Source of the DNA: Halococcoides cellulosivorans
GTDB taxonomy: Archaea > Halobacteriota > Halobacteria > Halobacteriales > Haloarculaceae
Direction: 5' to 3'
NCBI RefSeq assembly: GCF_003058365.1
Contig: NZ_CP028858.1
Coordinates: 1,116,001-1,180,000 of the forward strand
Length of the DNA: 64,000 bases
Made by a program: the position numbers and the translations under genes. The notes below the pieces were generated by a model that saw only the letters and a list, made by a program, of their open reading frames with translations, was not told the origin of the DNA and did not search any database. How positions within the stretch are numbered: position 1 is the stretch's first letter; the number at the start of each line of letters is the position of its first letter. Below, in pieces: positions 26,716 through 34,471 of the stretch.

Positions 26716-26729
26716 CGATAACTCGTTAA

Positions 26730-26744
26730 TATTACTGCGTAATA
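26730..26744. promoter_or_regulatory. Palindrome at the thiC promoter, candidate operator
   Basis: TATTAC-TGC-GTAATA, a perfect 6-bp inverted repeat with a 3-bp centre, ending 15 nt before the ATG and overlapping the TATA box at its distal end. A repressor bound here would block transcription start, as expected for ThiR control. Binding by ThiR is inference. Confidence 0.5.
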
Positions 26745-26747
26745 ATC
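26740..26747 (-). promoter_or_regulatory. TATA box for thiC
   Basis: Minus-strand GATTATTA centred 28 nt before the thiC ATG. Confidence 0.55.
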
Positions 26748-26857
26748 GTGGCGGTGTGATCGACAGTCCAGCAGTGACCGATCGGGTCGGCGGCTGTCGA
26801 TTCCGATAATCGGCGGGGTCGATTTAAGTGATCAAGCGCCGACGGTCAGAATGACAA

Positions 26858-28468
26858 ATGGTGGCAGATCCCAATAGCGGTCTGGGGCCGCTGGGCCAGG
26901 TTCGATCGGTCCTGGGCGACGTGCGGTCAGTGATCGGTCGGGGACCTGGCGACCCCGGACCGTATCGGCCGGCCGAACAGGACACCCTCGTGAGTGCCGA
27001 GGGGATCGAGGGCACCGAGGTGGATCGCTACTGGTTGCGCCCGCCGTACGCGTTCGCGGTCATCACCTACGATCGACGGCGTGACGAACACGCGTATCAC
27101 GTCGTCGAACCGACCCTCGACCCCCGGGAGCGAACCCTGCTCGACCGGACGATGGAGGACGTTCGCGCGCCGTTGCTCTATCGCGAATCGGTCGATATCG
27201 ACCCCGAGGCGGCAATCCGTGCCGAACTGTTCGACCGTCTCGACGAGTACGGCGCGGATCTCACTCCGGCCAGCGCCCACCGGATCTTCTACTATCTCCA
27301 CCGGGAGTTTCTGGGCTACGGCAAGATCGATCCGTTGCTCGCGGACCCGAACGTCGAGGACATCTCTGCCGACGGGATCGGCGTGCCGGTCTACGTCTAT
27401 CACGACGCCTACGACGACGTGCGGACGACCGTGGTCTACGACGCCGACGAACTCGAAACCGTCGTCGTTCGTCTCGCCCAACGCTCGGGGCGACACGTCA
27501 GCATCTCCGATCCGGTCGTCTCGACGACGCTGCCGGACGGATCACGGATCGAACTGGCCTACGGGACGGAGGTCACGCCCCGTGGGTCGGCGTTCACGAT
27601 CCGGAAGTACGCCGACGATCCGTTCACGCCGATCGATCTCCTCGAGTCGGGCACGGTCGATCTGGAGATGCTCGCCTTCCTCTGGCTGGCCGTCGAGCAC
27701 AACAAATCGCTGTTGATCGCGGGCGGGACCGCCGCCGGGAAGACGACGACGATGAACGCGCTGTCGATGTTCATCCCGCCGGGATCGAAGGTCCTGACGA
27801 TCGAAGACACGCGCGAACTCTCCCTGTATCACGAGAACTGGCTGTCGGCGGTCACCCGCGAACGGATCGCTGAGGACGAAGACATCTCGATGTACGACCT
27901 CCTTCGGTCGGCACTCCGTCACCGCCCGGAGTACATCCTCGTCGGTGAGGTCCGCGGGAGCGAGGCGATCACGCTGTTCCAGGCGATGAACACCGGGCAC
28001 ACGACGTTCTCGACGATCCACGCCGATTCGGTCCAGCGGACGATCAACCGCCTCGAAAACGAACCGATCAACGTCCCACGTCCGATGGTCGCGAGTCTGG
28101 ATCTACTCTGTGTGCAGGTGTTGACGCGTCGCGGTAACGAACGTGTCCGGCGCGTGCGGACGCTCGCTGAGATCGAGGACATCGATCGCCGGAGCGGTGA
28201 TCTCGACTACACCGAATCGTTCGAGTACGACACCCGGACGGACGAGTTCCAGCGCGGGAACACCGGGTTGATCGGTGAAATCGTCGACGAACGCGACTGG
28301 TCACGTGCACGCGTCCTCGAAGAACTCCGCGATCGATCACGGTATCTCGACGCACTCCAGCGACATGGCGTCGACGACTACCGGCGGTTTACCGCACTGA
28401 TCAACGAGTATTACGCCGATCGAGCGGCCGCGCTCAGATCGATCGGCATCGAGGGGCCTGACCGCTAA
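26858..28468 (+). CDS. Type II/IV secretion (pilus) ATPase, PilB-like
   Basis: 536-residue hexameric ATPase driving assembly of type IV pilus-like filaments. Walker A is AGGTAAGKTTT (~289), the Asp-box is TIEDTREL, Walker B is ILVGEVRGSEA (~360) and the His-box is HTTFSTIHADS (~378). The N-terminal domain includes EFLGYGKIDPLLADPNVED. The stop overlaps the ATG of the membrane core gene by one base (TAATG at 28466-28470). No pilin gene is visible in the window. TTTAAGT at 26823-26829 is a possible TATA box. Confidence 0.92.
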   Translation: MVADPNSGLGPLGQVRSVLGDVRSVIGRGPGDPGPYRPAEQDTLVSAEGIEGTEVDRYWLRPPYAFAVITYDRRRDEHAYHVVEPTLDPRERTLLDRTMEDVRAPLLYRESVDIDPEAAIRAELFDRLDEYGADLTPASAHRIFYYLHREFLGYGKIDPLLADPNVEDISADGIGVPVYVYHDAYDDVRTTVVYDADELETVVVRLAQRSGRHVSISDPVVSTTLPDGSRIELAYGTEVTPRGSAFTIRKYADDPFTPIDLLESGTVDLEMLAFLWLAVEHNKSLLIAGGTAAGKTTTMNALSMFIPPGSKVLTIEDTRELSLYHENWLSAVTRERIAEDEDISMYDLLRSALRHRPEYILVGEVRGSEAITLFQAMNTGHTTFSTIHADSVQRTINRLENEPINVPRPMVASLDLLCVQVLTRRGNERVRRVRTLAEIEDIDRRSGDLDYTESFEYDTRTDEFQRGNTGLIGEIVDERDWSRARVLEELRDRSRYLDALQRHGVDDYRRFTALINEYYADRAAALRSIGIEGPDR

Positions 28469-30750
28469 TGGCGGTCGTCGGCCTCGCCCCCCTTGCTGTC
28501 GCACTCGTGGGGGCCGTGTTGCTCCTGGCCCGGTCGAAGGTTGGGCCGGTGGATCGCGCACTCACCCGGATCGCCCTCCTCGTGGCGCCGGCGGTTCCCG
28601 AGCGTCCCGACCGTCGCCGCCTGCTCGGAGCGGCGGCGGTCCCGACGACGTATCGAACGTACGCCGCGGAATCCTGGGTGCTCGCCGCACTCGGTGGGTT
28701 GATCGGTGGCGTCGTCGGCGTCTATCTCTCCGGATGGATGCTCGTCGGCCTCCCGATCGTCGCCGGGGTTGTCTCGCTCGCCGTCTCACGGCCGGGACTC
28801 GCCGTCCTCGTCGCCGTCGGTGGCTTCATCGCCGCCGGGTTGACCGCCTCCGGGATCTCGCTGTGGCGCTGGCAGCGTCTCAACAACCGCGCGATCGAGC
28901 GACGCCGCGCGATCGACGCTGCGATCCCCCGGACCGTCGCGTTCATGTACGCGCTGACCCGCGGGGGGACCTCCGTCACCGATGCGATGTGGACCATCGG
29001 GTCGCATCGCGAAATCTACGGCGCGGCGGCCGACGAGATCGACGTCGCCGTCCGCGAGATGGAATTGTTCGGCGCTGACGTGGTGACGGCGACCCAGCGA
29101 ATGGCCTCGCGGTCTCCCAGTGACCGCTTTCGGACCTTCGGTGAGAACCTCGCGAGCGTGCTCCGAAGCGGACGCAGTGTCTCGGAGTTCTTTCGCGAGC
29201 AGTACCAGCAGTTCAACGATGCCGCGGCCGACCGACAGGCCGAACTCCTCGATCGTCTCGCGACCGTGGCCGAGGCGTACGTGACGATCCTCGTCGCGGG
29301 AGTCCTCTTTTTGTTGACGATCCTCTTCATCATCGGATTGACCGTCTCGGAGACGCTCGCGATCGTTCGCGCACTGGTGTATCTCATGATCCCGCTCGGA
29401 ACGCTCGCGACGATCGTCTACCTGGATCAGTCGCTCCAGGGCATCGACGTCGTCGAACGCACTCCGACCGATCTGGCACCCGATCGGGACGAGCGGGCCA
29501 CGACCGCGGTCGATCCGTCGACGCGGCGTCGACTCGCGATCGCGGACCGCGTTCGTGCCCTCAGAGGGGTGGTCGCTGACCCGTGGACGACGTTTCTCGA
29601 CCGGCCGATCCGGAGCCTCGTCGTGACGGTTCCGATCGCTGCCATCGTTTTCGGCGCCGTCGTCGTCAGTCTCGACCTCTCGACGATGCCAGTCCACCGC
29701 CTCGACGACGCCGTGGTCTGGGCCCTGTTGCTCGTGGCCGGTCCGTACAGCGTCCTCCGAGCCCTCCACCGTCGGCGCATCCGACGCGTCGAGGCTGCCG
29801 TCCCGGACCTGCTCGATCGCCTCGCGAGTCTGAACGAGGCGGGCATGTCCATCGTCGAGTCGATCGAGCGAGTCCGAGAGAGTGATCTCGGCCCGCTCGA
29901 TCCGGAGGTCGACGCCCTCTGGCGGGACTTGCAGGTCGGCGCGACCGTCACGCAGGCCCTCGATCGGTTTCAGGCGCGCGTCGGGACGGCGACCGTCGCG
30001 CGTGTGACGACACTCGTCGCGAACGCCCACCGCGCGAGTGGGACGCTCGGGCCGGTGCTACGGATCGCTGCCGACGACGTCCAGTCGACGCTCAGACTCC
30101 GCCACCAGCGTCGCCAGGAGATGTTCACCTATCTGATCGTCGTCTACATCGCCTTCGGCGTGTTCGTGCTCATCGCCCTCGTCGTTCGCCTGGTCTTGAT
30201 CCCGAGTCTTCCCGAGGTCACGACTGTCAGTTCGTCGTCGATCCCGAGCGGTGGCTCGCCACTCTCCCAGGTCGGGACGGCCAACCGCGCGGCGTACGCC
30301 GTCGTTCTCTCGCACGCGGTGCTCGTCCAGGCCGCGTGTTCGGGCCTCGTCGCCGGCCAGATCGGTGAGGGACGCGTCGCGGACGGGGTGAAACATGCCG
30401 CGATCATGGTCGCACTGGCGTATCTGATCGTCGTCGTTACGACCGGGCCCGTCGCGGCGATTACGGTCGGTGGGGCCTCTGGCACGACGATCGAAGTCGA
30501 CTCTGCGACCCTGTCGAACGGCGGGTATCTCGTCGTCCACGAGGAGAGCGCCGACGGACCGATCGTCGGTCGGACCGACCATCTCGCGCCCGGCACGCAC
30601 GGCGATCTCACGATCGCACTCGATCGACCGGCGACGGACGTCGAGGTCGTGGCGTATCGCGACGCCGACCGTGATCGCGTGTTCGACCCCGATCGCGACG
30701 TCTCGTATCCAGAGGGCCCGGGTCGGCACGCGGTCGGGCTCTCGATCTGA
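28468..30750 (+). CDS. Type II secretion F (PilC-like) protein with C-terminal DUF7282-like domain
   Basis: 760 residues. Two T2SSF cytoplasmic domains lie at ~150-275 and ~450-590, between about nine TM helices; it is the membrane platform for the ATPase encoded just upstream. The last ~93 residues (668-760) are unusual: a beta-rich domain, DSATLSNGGYLVVHEESA, HLAPGTHGDLTIAL and YRDADRDRVFDPD, resembling the haloarchaeal secreted DUF7282 domain and following the last TM, so probably outside the cell. Such an extracellular cap is not typical of PilC. Confidence 0.88.
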   Translation: MAVVGLAPLAVALVGAVLLLARSKVGPVDRALTRIALLVAPAVPERPDRRRLLGAAAVPTTYRTYAAESWVLAALGGLIGGVVGVYLSGWMLVGLPIVAGVVSLAVSRPGLAVLVAVGGFIAAGLTASGISLWRWQRLNNRAIERRRAIDAAIPRTVAFMYALTRGGTSVTDAMWTIGSHREIYGAAADEIDVAVREMELFGADVVTATQRMASRSPSDRFRTFGENLASVLRSGRSVSEFFREQYQQFNDAAADRQAELLDRLATVAEAYVTILVAGVLFLLTILFIIGLTVSETLAIVRALVYLMIPLGTLATIVYLDQSLQGIDVVERTPTDLAPDRDERATTAVDPSTRRRLAIADRVRALRGVVADPWTTFLDRPIRSLVVTVPIAAIVFGAVVVSLDLSTMPVHRLDDAVVWALLLVAGPYSVLRALHRRRIRRVEAAVPDLLDRLASLNEAGMSIVESIERVRESDLGPLDPEVDALWRDLQVGATVTQALDRFQARVGTATVARVTTLVANAHRASGTLGPVLRIAADDVQSTLRLRHQRRQEMFTYLIVVYIAFGVFVLIALVVRLVLIPSLPEVTTVSSSSIPSGGSPLSQVGTANRAAYAVVLSHAVLVQAACSGLVAGQIGEGRVADGVKHAAIMVALAYLIVVVTTGPVAAITVGGASGTTIEVDSATLSNGGYLVVHEESADGPIVGRTDHLAPGTHGDLTIALDRPATDVEVVAYRDADRDRVFDPDRDVSYPEGPGRHAVGLSI

Positions 30751-30795
30751 CGCGAATCGAACGGGTTTTTGTGCTGGCTCGTGGAGACTCCGCGA

Positions 30796-30868
30796 GGACG
30801 CGTGGCCTAGTGGACAGGGCGAGAGGTTCCTAACCTCTCGATCGCGGGTTCGAATCCCGCCGTGTCCG
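30796..30868 (+). tRNA. tRNA-Arg (anticodon CCT)
   Basis: 73 nt including discriminator G. The 7-bp acceptor stem GGACGCG/CGTGTCC has one G-T pair; the D stem is GCCT/GGGC, the anticodon stem AGAGG/CCTCT, the loop TTCCTAA gives CCT (codon AGG), and the T arm is GCGGG-TTCGAAT-CCCGC. CCA is not encoded. A T-run that may end transcription follows at 30875-30879. Confidence 0.95.
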
Positions 30869-30869
30869 A

Positions 30870-30943
30870 CCACCTTTTTCTTCGTCGGGTTCGCTCGCTT
30901 CGCTCGCGAACCACTCCTCGAAAAACGTGGGCGAAAAAGACCC
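30870..30943. repeat. Dispersed hairpin repeat, copy B
   Basis: About 74 nt near-identical to 19083-19157: CCACCTTTTTC, then the inverted repeat GGTTCGC...GCGAACC, then GTGGGCGAAAAAGACC. It starts two bases after the tRNA-Arg. Further TTCGCTTCGCTC hairpins (30944-30985) follow. No protein is supported here. Confidence 0.7.
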
Positions 30944-31125
30944 GAGCGTTCGCTTCGCTCACGCTCGGTGAAACGGCTCGCTTCGCTCGCCGTATGCGTC
31001 GACCACGACGTGGATTGTGACGAACCACTATCCGACCGTATCCGTCGAAGGAACTCTTTCGAACCCGGACCGAAACGGAGAGCGCTCTCGCTACCCGGTC
31101 GGGAAAACTCGGAAAATCGATCGAC

Positions 31126-31242
31126 TCAGGCGATCGTGAGGCCGTGCTCTACGCGGGCGTGTTCCAGGAGCTCGTCCGTGGAGTCGAACTGCTCACCGCA
31201 CTCACACGAATGGTAGGCCGTCGTCGCCTGGCGTGTCGCCAT
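31126..31242 (-). CDS. 38-aa C2H2-like zinc finger microprotein
   Basis: Short ORF with a single zinc finger, CECGEQFDSTDELLEHARVEH (split: CECGEQFDSTDE, LLEHARVEH), using a CxC pair and HxxxxH. Small zinc-finger proteins like this are common regulators in haloarchaea. The ATG at 31242 has a TATA-like ATTATGAT centred 26 nt upstream, and the TGA is at 31128-31126. Only the finger itself is recognisable. Confidence 0.78.
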   Translation of the reverse strand: MATRQATTAYHSCECGEQFDSTDELLEHARVEHGLTIA

Positions 31243-31263
31243 ACCCAATACTCGGGGTGGGAC

Positions 31264-31271
31264 TATCATAA
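31264..31271 (-). promoter_or_regulatory. TATA box for the zinc finger microprotein
   Basis: Minus-strand ATTATGAT centred about 26 nt before the ATG at 31242. Confidence 0.5.
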
Positions 31272-31326
31272 TTCTTCGTGCTTTATTTCGCAGTCTCTCC
31301 TGCGAATCGACTGCCGGCGGCGAATA

Positions 31327-31998
31327 TTACTGTAATTCGTTCGAGGGCTGCAATAGCTCGGTGAGTCCGTCAGCGAGGGTCGAGCGGTCGAGCACGGCGT
31401 CGGCGTCGGGGTGGGCCGTCGCGCCGTTCGTCACGACCTGTGCGGTCCGGAGGCCGGCGCTGGCCGCGCCACGGACGTCATTGTCGGGGCCGTCCCCGAC
31501 GAACAGCGTCCGTTCGGGTGAGACACCGAGACGGTCACAGAACGCCTCGTAGACCGCGGGGTCGGGCTTTCGCGCGTCGATCGCGCCGGTGATCACCTCC
31601 ACGTCAGCGACACCCGAAAGGCCCACGGCGTCGAGTTTCGCGCGTTGAGCCCTGACGGGGCCGTCCGTGCAGATTCCGACGCGGCAGCCTCGATCGCGGG
31701 CGACCCGGATCGCTGCGCGGGCCTGGGGGAGGAGCGTGACGGCGTCGGCCATCGCCGCACAGTAGGCGTCAGCGAGCGCCGCGGCGTCGTCGGGGCACAA
31801 TCGCTCGAAGATCGGTTCGCGCGTGCGATCGATCCGATCGGCGGGGACTGCGTCGTGCGCGTCGAGATACGCCTCGCGATCGATCGGGGCGACGCCTGCC
31901 GTCGCGCAGGCGCTCGCGAGGAGGTCCGAGCGATCCCGCTCGGGGACGATCAGCGTCTCGTCCAGGTCGAACCCGACGGCGTCGATCGGCCCGTCCAT
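31327..31998 (-). CDS. HAD superfamily hydrolase
   Basis: 223-residue haloacid dehalogenase-type phosphatase. Motif I is GFDLDETLI (~9), motif II VGICTDGPV (~107), the motif III lysine is in DARKPDPAVYE (~143) and motif IV is FVGDGPDNDV (~167). The cap (~20-90) is alpha-helical. Substrate unknown. It is divergent from pyrF, 54 nt apart. Confidence 0.87.
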   Translation of the reverse strand: MDGPIDAVGFDLDETLIVPERDRSDLLASACATAGVAPIDREAYLDAHDAVPADRIDRTREPIFERLCPDDAAALADAYCAAMADAVTLLPQARAAIRVARDRGCRVGICTDGPVRAQRAKLDAVGLSGVADVEVITGAIDARKPDPAVYEAFCDRLGVSPERTLFVGDGPDNDVRGAASAGLRTAQVVTNGATAHPDADAVLDRSTLADGLTELLQPSNELQ

Positions 31999-32052
31999 CG
32001 GGTCGAACGCAGCGATCGAAACGCTTGTGGCTGTCGGTCACGCGCCCCCGTC

Positions 32053-32856
32053 ATGGCCTTTTTCGACCGCCTGGCCGAGCGGATCGCCGCCACGGACAGC
32101 GTCGTCTCCGTCGGCCTCGATCCCGACCCCGACCGTCTGCCGGAGCACGTGACCGATCGCGACCTGCCGCGATGGGCGTTCAACCGGCGCATCATCGACG
32201 CGACCCACGAGTACGCGGCGGCGTACAAGCCCAACGCCGCGTTCTACGAGGACCCCGACGGCTGGCGCGCCCTCGAAGAGACGATCGCCTATGCGCACGG
32301 CAAGGACGTGCCGGTCGTCCTCGACGCCAAGCGTGCGGACATCGGGAACACGGCCCGGCAGTACGCCCGCTCGCTCGATCCCGATGGGCTGAACGCCGAC
32401 GCGATCACCGTGACGCCGTACATGGGTCGGGACGCGCTCGCGCCGTTTCTGAACACCGACGCGGGCGTGTTCGTTCTCGCGCGCACGTCGAATTCGGGCG
32501 GTGCGGACCTCCAGGACCTCGAACTCGCTTCCGGCGAGACGGTCTACGAGCGCGTCGCGGGGATGGCTGCCGACCTCCAGGGCGAGGTCGGTCTCGTCGT
32601 CGGGGCGACCGCGCCCGAGGAACTCGAAACCGTCCGATCGATCGCGCCCAACTGTCCGTTCCTCGTGCCGGGCATCGGCGCGCAGGGCGGTGACGCCGAG
32701 GCGGCCGTCGAGTACGGGCTGAGCGACGGCGTCGGACTCGTCAACTCCTCGCGAGGGATCATCTTCGCGGGCGAGACCGCGTCGGGTGACGACTACTTCC
32801 GCGCGGCGGGCGCTGCGGCCCGTCAGTTGCGCGATCGGTTGAACGACTCGCGGTAG
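32053..32856 (+). CDS. pyrF: Orotidine 5'-phosphate decarboxylase
   Basis: 267-residue TIM barrel catalysing the last step to UMP. The catalytic motif is VVLDAKRADIGNTA (~88-101), of the longer type-2 OMPDC class. SVGLDPDPDRLP (~18) and VPGIGAQGGD (~207) bind the phosphate and nucleotide. The ATG at 32053 gives the expected length. Confidence 0.93.
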   Translation: MAFFDRLAERIAATDSVVSVGLDPDPDRLPEHVTDRDLPRWAFNRRIIDATHEYAAAYKPNAAFYEDPDGWRALEETIAYAHGKDVPVVLDAKRADIGNTARQYARSLDPDGLNADAITVTPYMGRDALAPFLNTDAGVFVLARTSNSGGADLQDLELASGETVYERVAGMAADLQGEVGLVVGATAPEELETVRSIAPNCPFLVPGIGAQGGDAEAAVEYGLSDGVGLVNSSRGIIFAGETASGDDYFRAAGAAARQLRDRLNDSR

Positions 32857-32902
32857 CGAATCCGACGTAACATTCACATGCCGTCCGGTCGCTGTGTGAT
32901 CC

Positions 32903-33262
32903 ATGGGTCTGATGAGCAAAATCCTCGGCACGACCGGCGCCACCCGCGGTACTGACGACTACGTCGAACTCGACGCCGGGGAGTACTCTGCAGCCACGAC
33001 CGACGCCGACGAGCAGGTTCACATCGCCCGGATCAGCGACAAGACCGACATCGTCGAGATCAAAGACGCCATCTACGACGGCGACATCGTCGTCGCGGAC
33101 ATCACTCGTCACACGACGGGCGACCGCACGATGGAGCACATCACCGACGAACTCAAGCAGGTCGCCCGCGAGGTCGGCGGTGACATCGTCCTCAAAGACG
33201 ACGACCAGTTGATCCTCACGCCGGCGGGGACGGCGATCAGCCGCGAGCGCCTCGATCGATAA
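32903..33262 (+). CDS. sepF: SepF cell-division protein
   Basis: 119 residues. A membrane-targeting N-terminus, MGLMSKILG, precedes the SepF fold (HIARISDKTDIVEIKDAIYDGDIVVADI). Archaeal SepF anchors FtsZ to the membrane. Its stop abuts that of the DUF5611 gene with no base between (TAA at 33260-33262, then TCA). Confidence 0.9.
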   Translation: MGLMSKILGTTGATRGTDDYVELDAGEYSAATTDADEQVHIARISDKTDIVEIKDAIYDGDIVVADITRHTTGDRTMEHITDELKQVAREVGGDIVLKDDDQLILTPAGTAISRERLDR

Positions 33263-33655
33263 TCAGACGGAGTCGGCTTCGTCCGGGCTGTCTTCGACGT
33301 CTCGTTTCAGCGATTCGCGTCGCGCCTTCGCGTCGCGACCGGTCGCCTCTTCGAGGAAGTCGTTTTTCGCGTCGACGGCGTCTTCGGCGGCGTCGACGTG
33401 CCCCTCAGCGATGACCTCTTCGGCCGGCCGCTCGTCGATCTGGAGCGCGAGGCGGTCCTTTTTCGAGCCGTAGTCGACGGTGCCGGCGACGACGCGGTCG
33501 AACACTGGGTTGTCGGGGTCGTCGACGACGAACAGTTGAGTGTCGTCGTACGGTTCCGTGCCTGTGATCTCACCGAAGTACTCTGTGATCGTGGACTCCA
33601 TGTCTTCGATCCGGTCGGAGAGATACTCACCACGCCGCATCTTGTATTCGCGCAT
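33263..33655 (-). CDS. DUF5611-type haloarchaeal protein
   Basis: 130 residues: MREYKMRRGEYLSDRIEDM, the STITEYFGEITGTE core, PVFDRVVAGTVDYGSKKD and an acidic end AVDAKNDFLEEATGRD. I recall this as the conserved DUF5611 family, of unknown function. It is tail-to-tail with sepF, with adjacent stop codons. Confidence 0.75.
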   Translation of the reverse strand: MREYKMRRGEYLSDRIEDMESTITEYFGEITGTEPYDDTQLFVVDDPDNPVFDRVVAGTVDYGSKKDRLALQIDERPAEEVIAEGHVDAAEDAVDAKNDFLEEATGRDAKARRESLKRDVEDSPDEADSV

Positions 33656-33727
33656 GGCCCCCGATTCGCCAGCGGATGGTTTACCGGTTACGCTCCCCAC
33701 GACCCCCCGACACGCCCTGACACCCGC

Positions 33728-34426
33728 TCAGCTGTCGGCCTGTTCGAGCGATCCGGTGTGACACTCCGGACAGTAATCGCCCGCCCGGAGTGACGCGCCC
33801 TCGGTGTCGGTGGTGAATCCACACTCCGGACAGCGGTAGGTCCCCTCCGGGACGGTCGTTCCCGGCCCGCCAGCGTCGTCCGGCCCCAGGTCGAGGCCGT
33901 CGTCGACGCTCTCGGCGGCCTCTTCGCTGGTGTCGTCGCCTACGATTTCGTCGTCGCCGCTCACGATCTCCGCGTCCTCGTTCGTCCCGATGTCTGGCTC
34001 ACTGTCGTCGGGCCACTCGCCGGGTGCGCGCCCCTCGTCGTCATCGTCGTCATCGTCGTCGTCGAGAATGATCCCGTCGTCTTCGGCCGCCGACCTCGGC
34101 GGTTCGAACTCGCTTCCGGACGAATCGATCGTCGAGCCAGTCTCGACAGTGCGGGGCGACCGATCGCCAGTATCGGTGTCGGACTTGGACGCTCTCCCGG
34201 AGTCCGATGGGCCGCTCGTCGCCGGTCCGCTCCTGCGTTCGTCGCTCTCGGGCGTCTCGATCGCCGTCACCTCCTTGTTCTCGGAGACCACGCGCGTTTC
34301 ACCACAGCGGCGACAGGTCTCGACGGTCCGTTCGACGATGACGACTTCGTTGCCGGACTCCTCGCGGTCGCGGTCGGTCGTCCGGTCGTCGAAGGCGTGC
34401 CCGAGGATCGAACACTTGAGTCCCAT
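33728..34426 (-). CDS. DUF7093-like zinc-ribbon protein with acidic linker
   Basis: 232 residues. The N-terminal half has MGLKCSILGHAFDD and a Cys pair (TCRRCGE, ~38-42); the C-terminal zinc ribbon is YRCPECGFTTDTEG with DYCPECHTGS. The linker between (~60-190) is acidic and disordered, with nine consecutive Asp encoded by a trinucleotide repeat at 34037-34063. It may be an RNA- or DNA-associated factor, but function is not recognised. Confidence 0.72.
   Translation of the reverse strand: MGLKCSILGHAFDDRTTDRDREESGNEVVIVERTVETCRRCGETRVVSENKEVTAIETPESDERRSGPATSGPSDSGRASKSDTDTGDRSPRTVETGSTIDSSGSEFEPPRSAAEDDGIILDDDDDDDDDEGRAPGEWPDDSEPDIGTNEDAEIVSGDDEIVGDDTSEEAAESVDDGLDLGPDDAGGPGTTVPEGTYRCPECGFTTDTEGASLRAGDYCPECHTGSLEQADS
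34037..34063. repeat. Trinucleotide repeat encoding nine Asp
   Basis: Nine tandem GTC/ATC units (GAC/GAT on the coding strand) in the linker of the zinc-ribbon protein; a site prone to slippage-driven length change. Confidence 0.8.
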
Positions 34427-34471
34427 TACCGTAGTATGGCGACGGTCGGCAGATAAGCGTACTGCCGGCGA

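Noticed and set aside
24355-26721. 788-codon plus-strand frame
   Set aside because: Shadow of thiC, the DUF2237 gene and the regulator on the minus strand, all of which show clear motifs.
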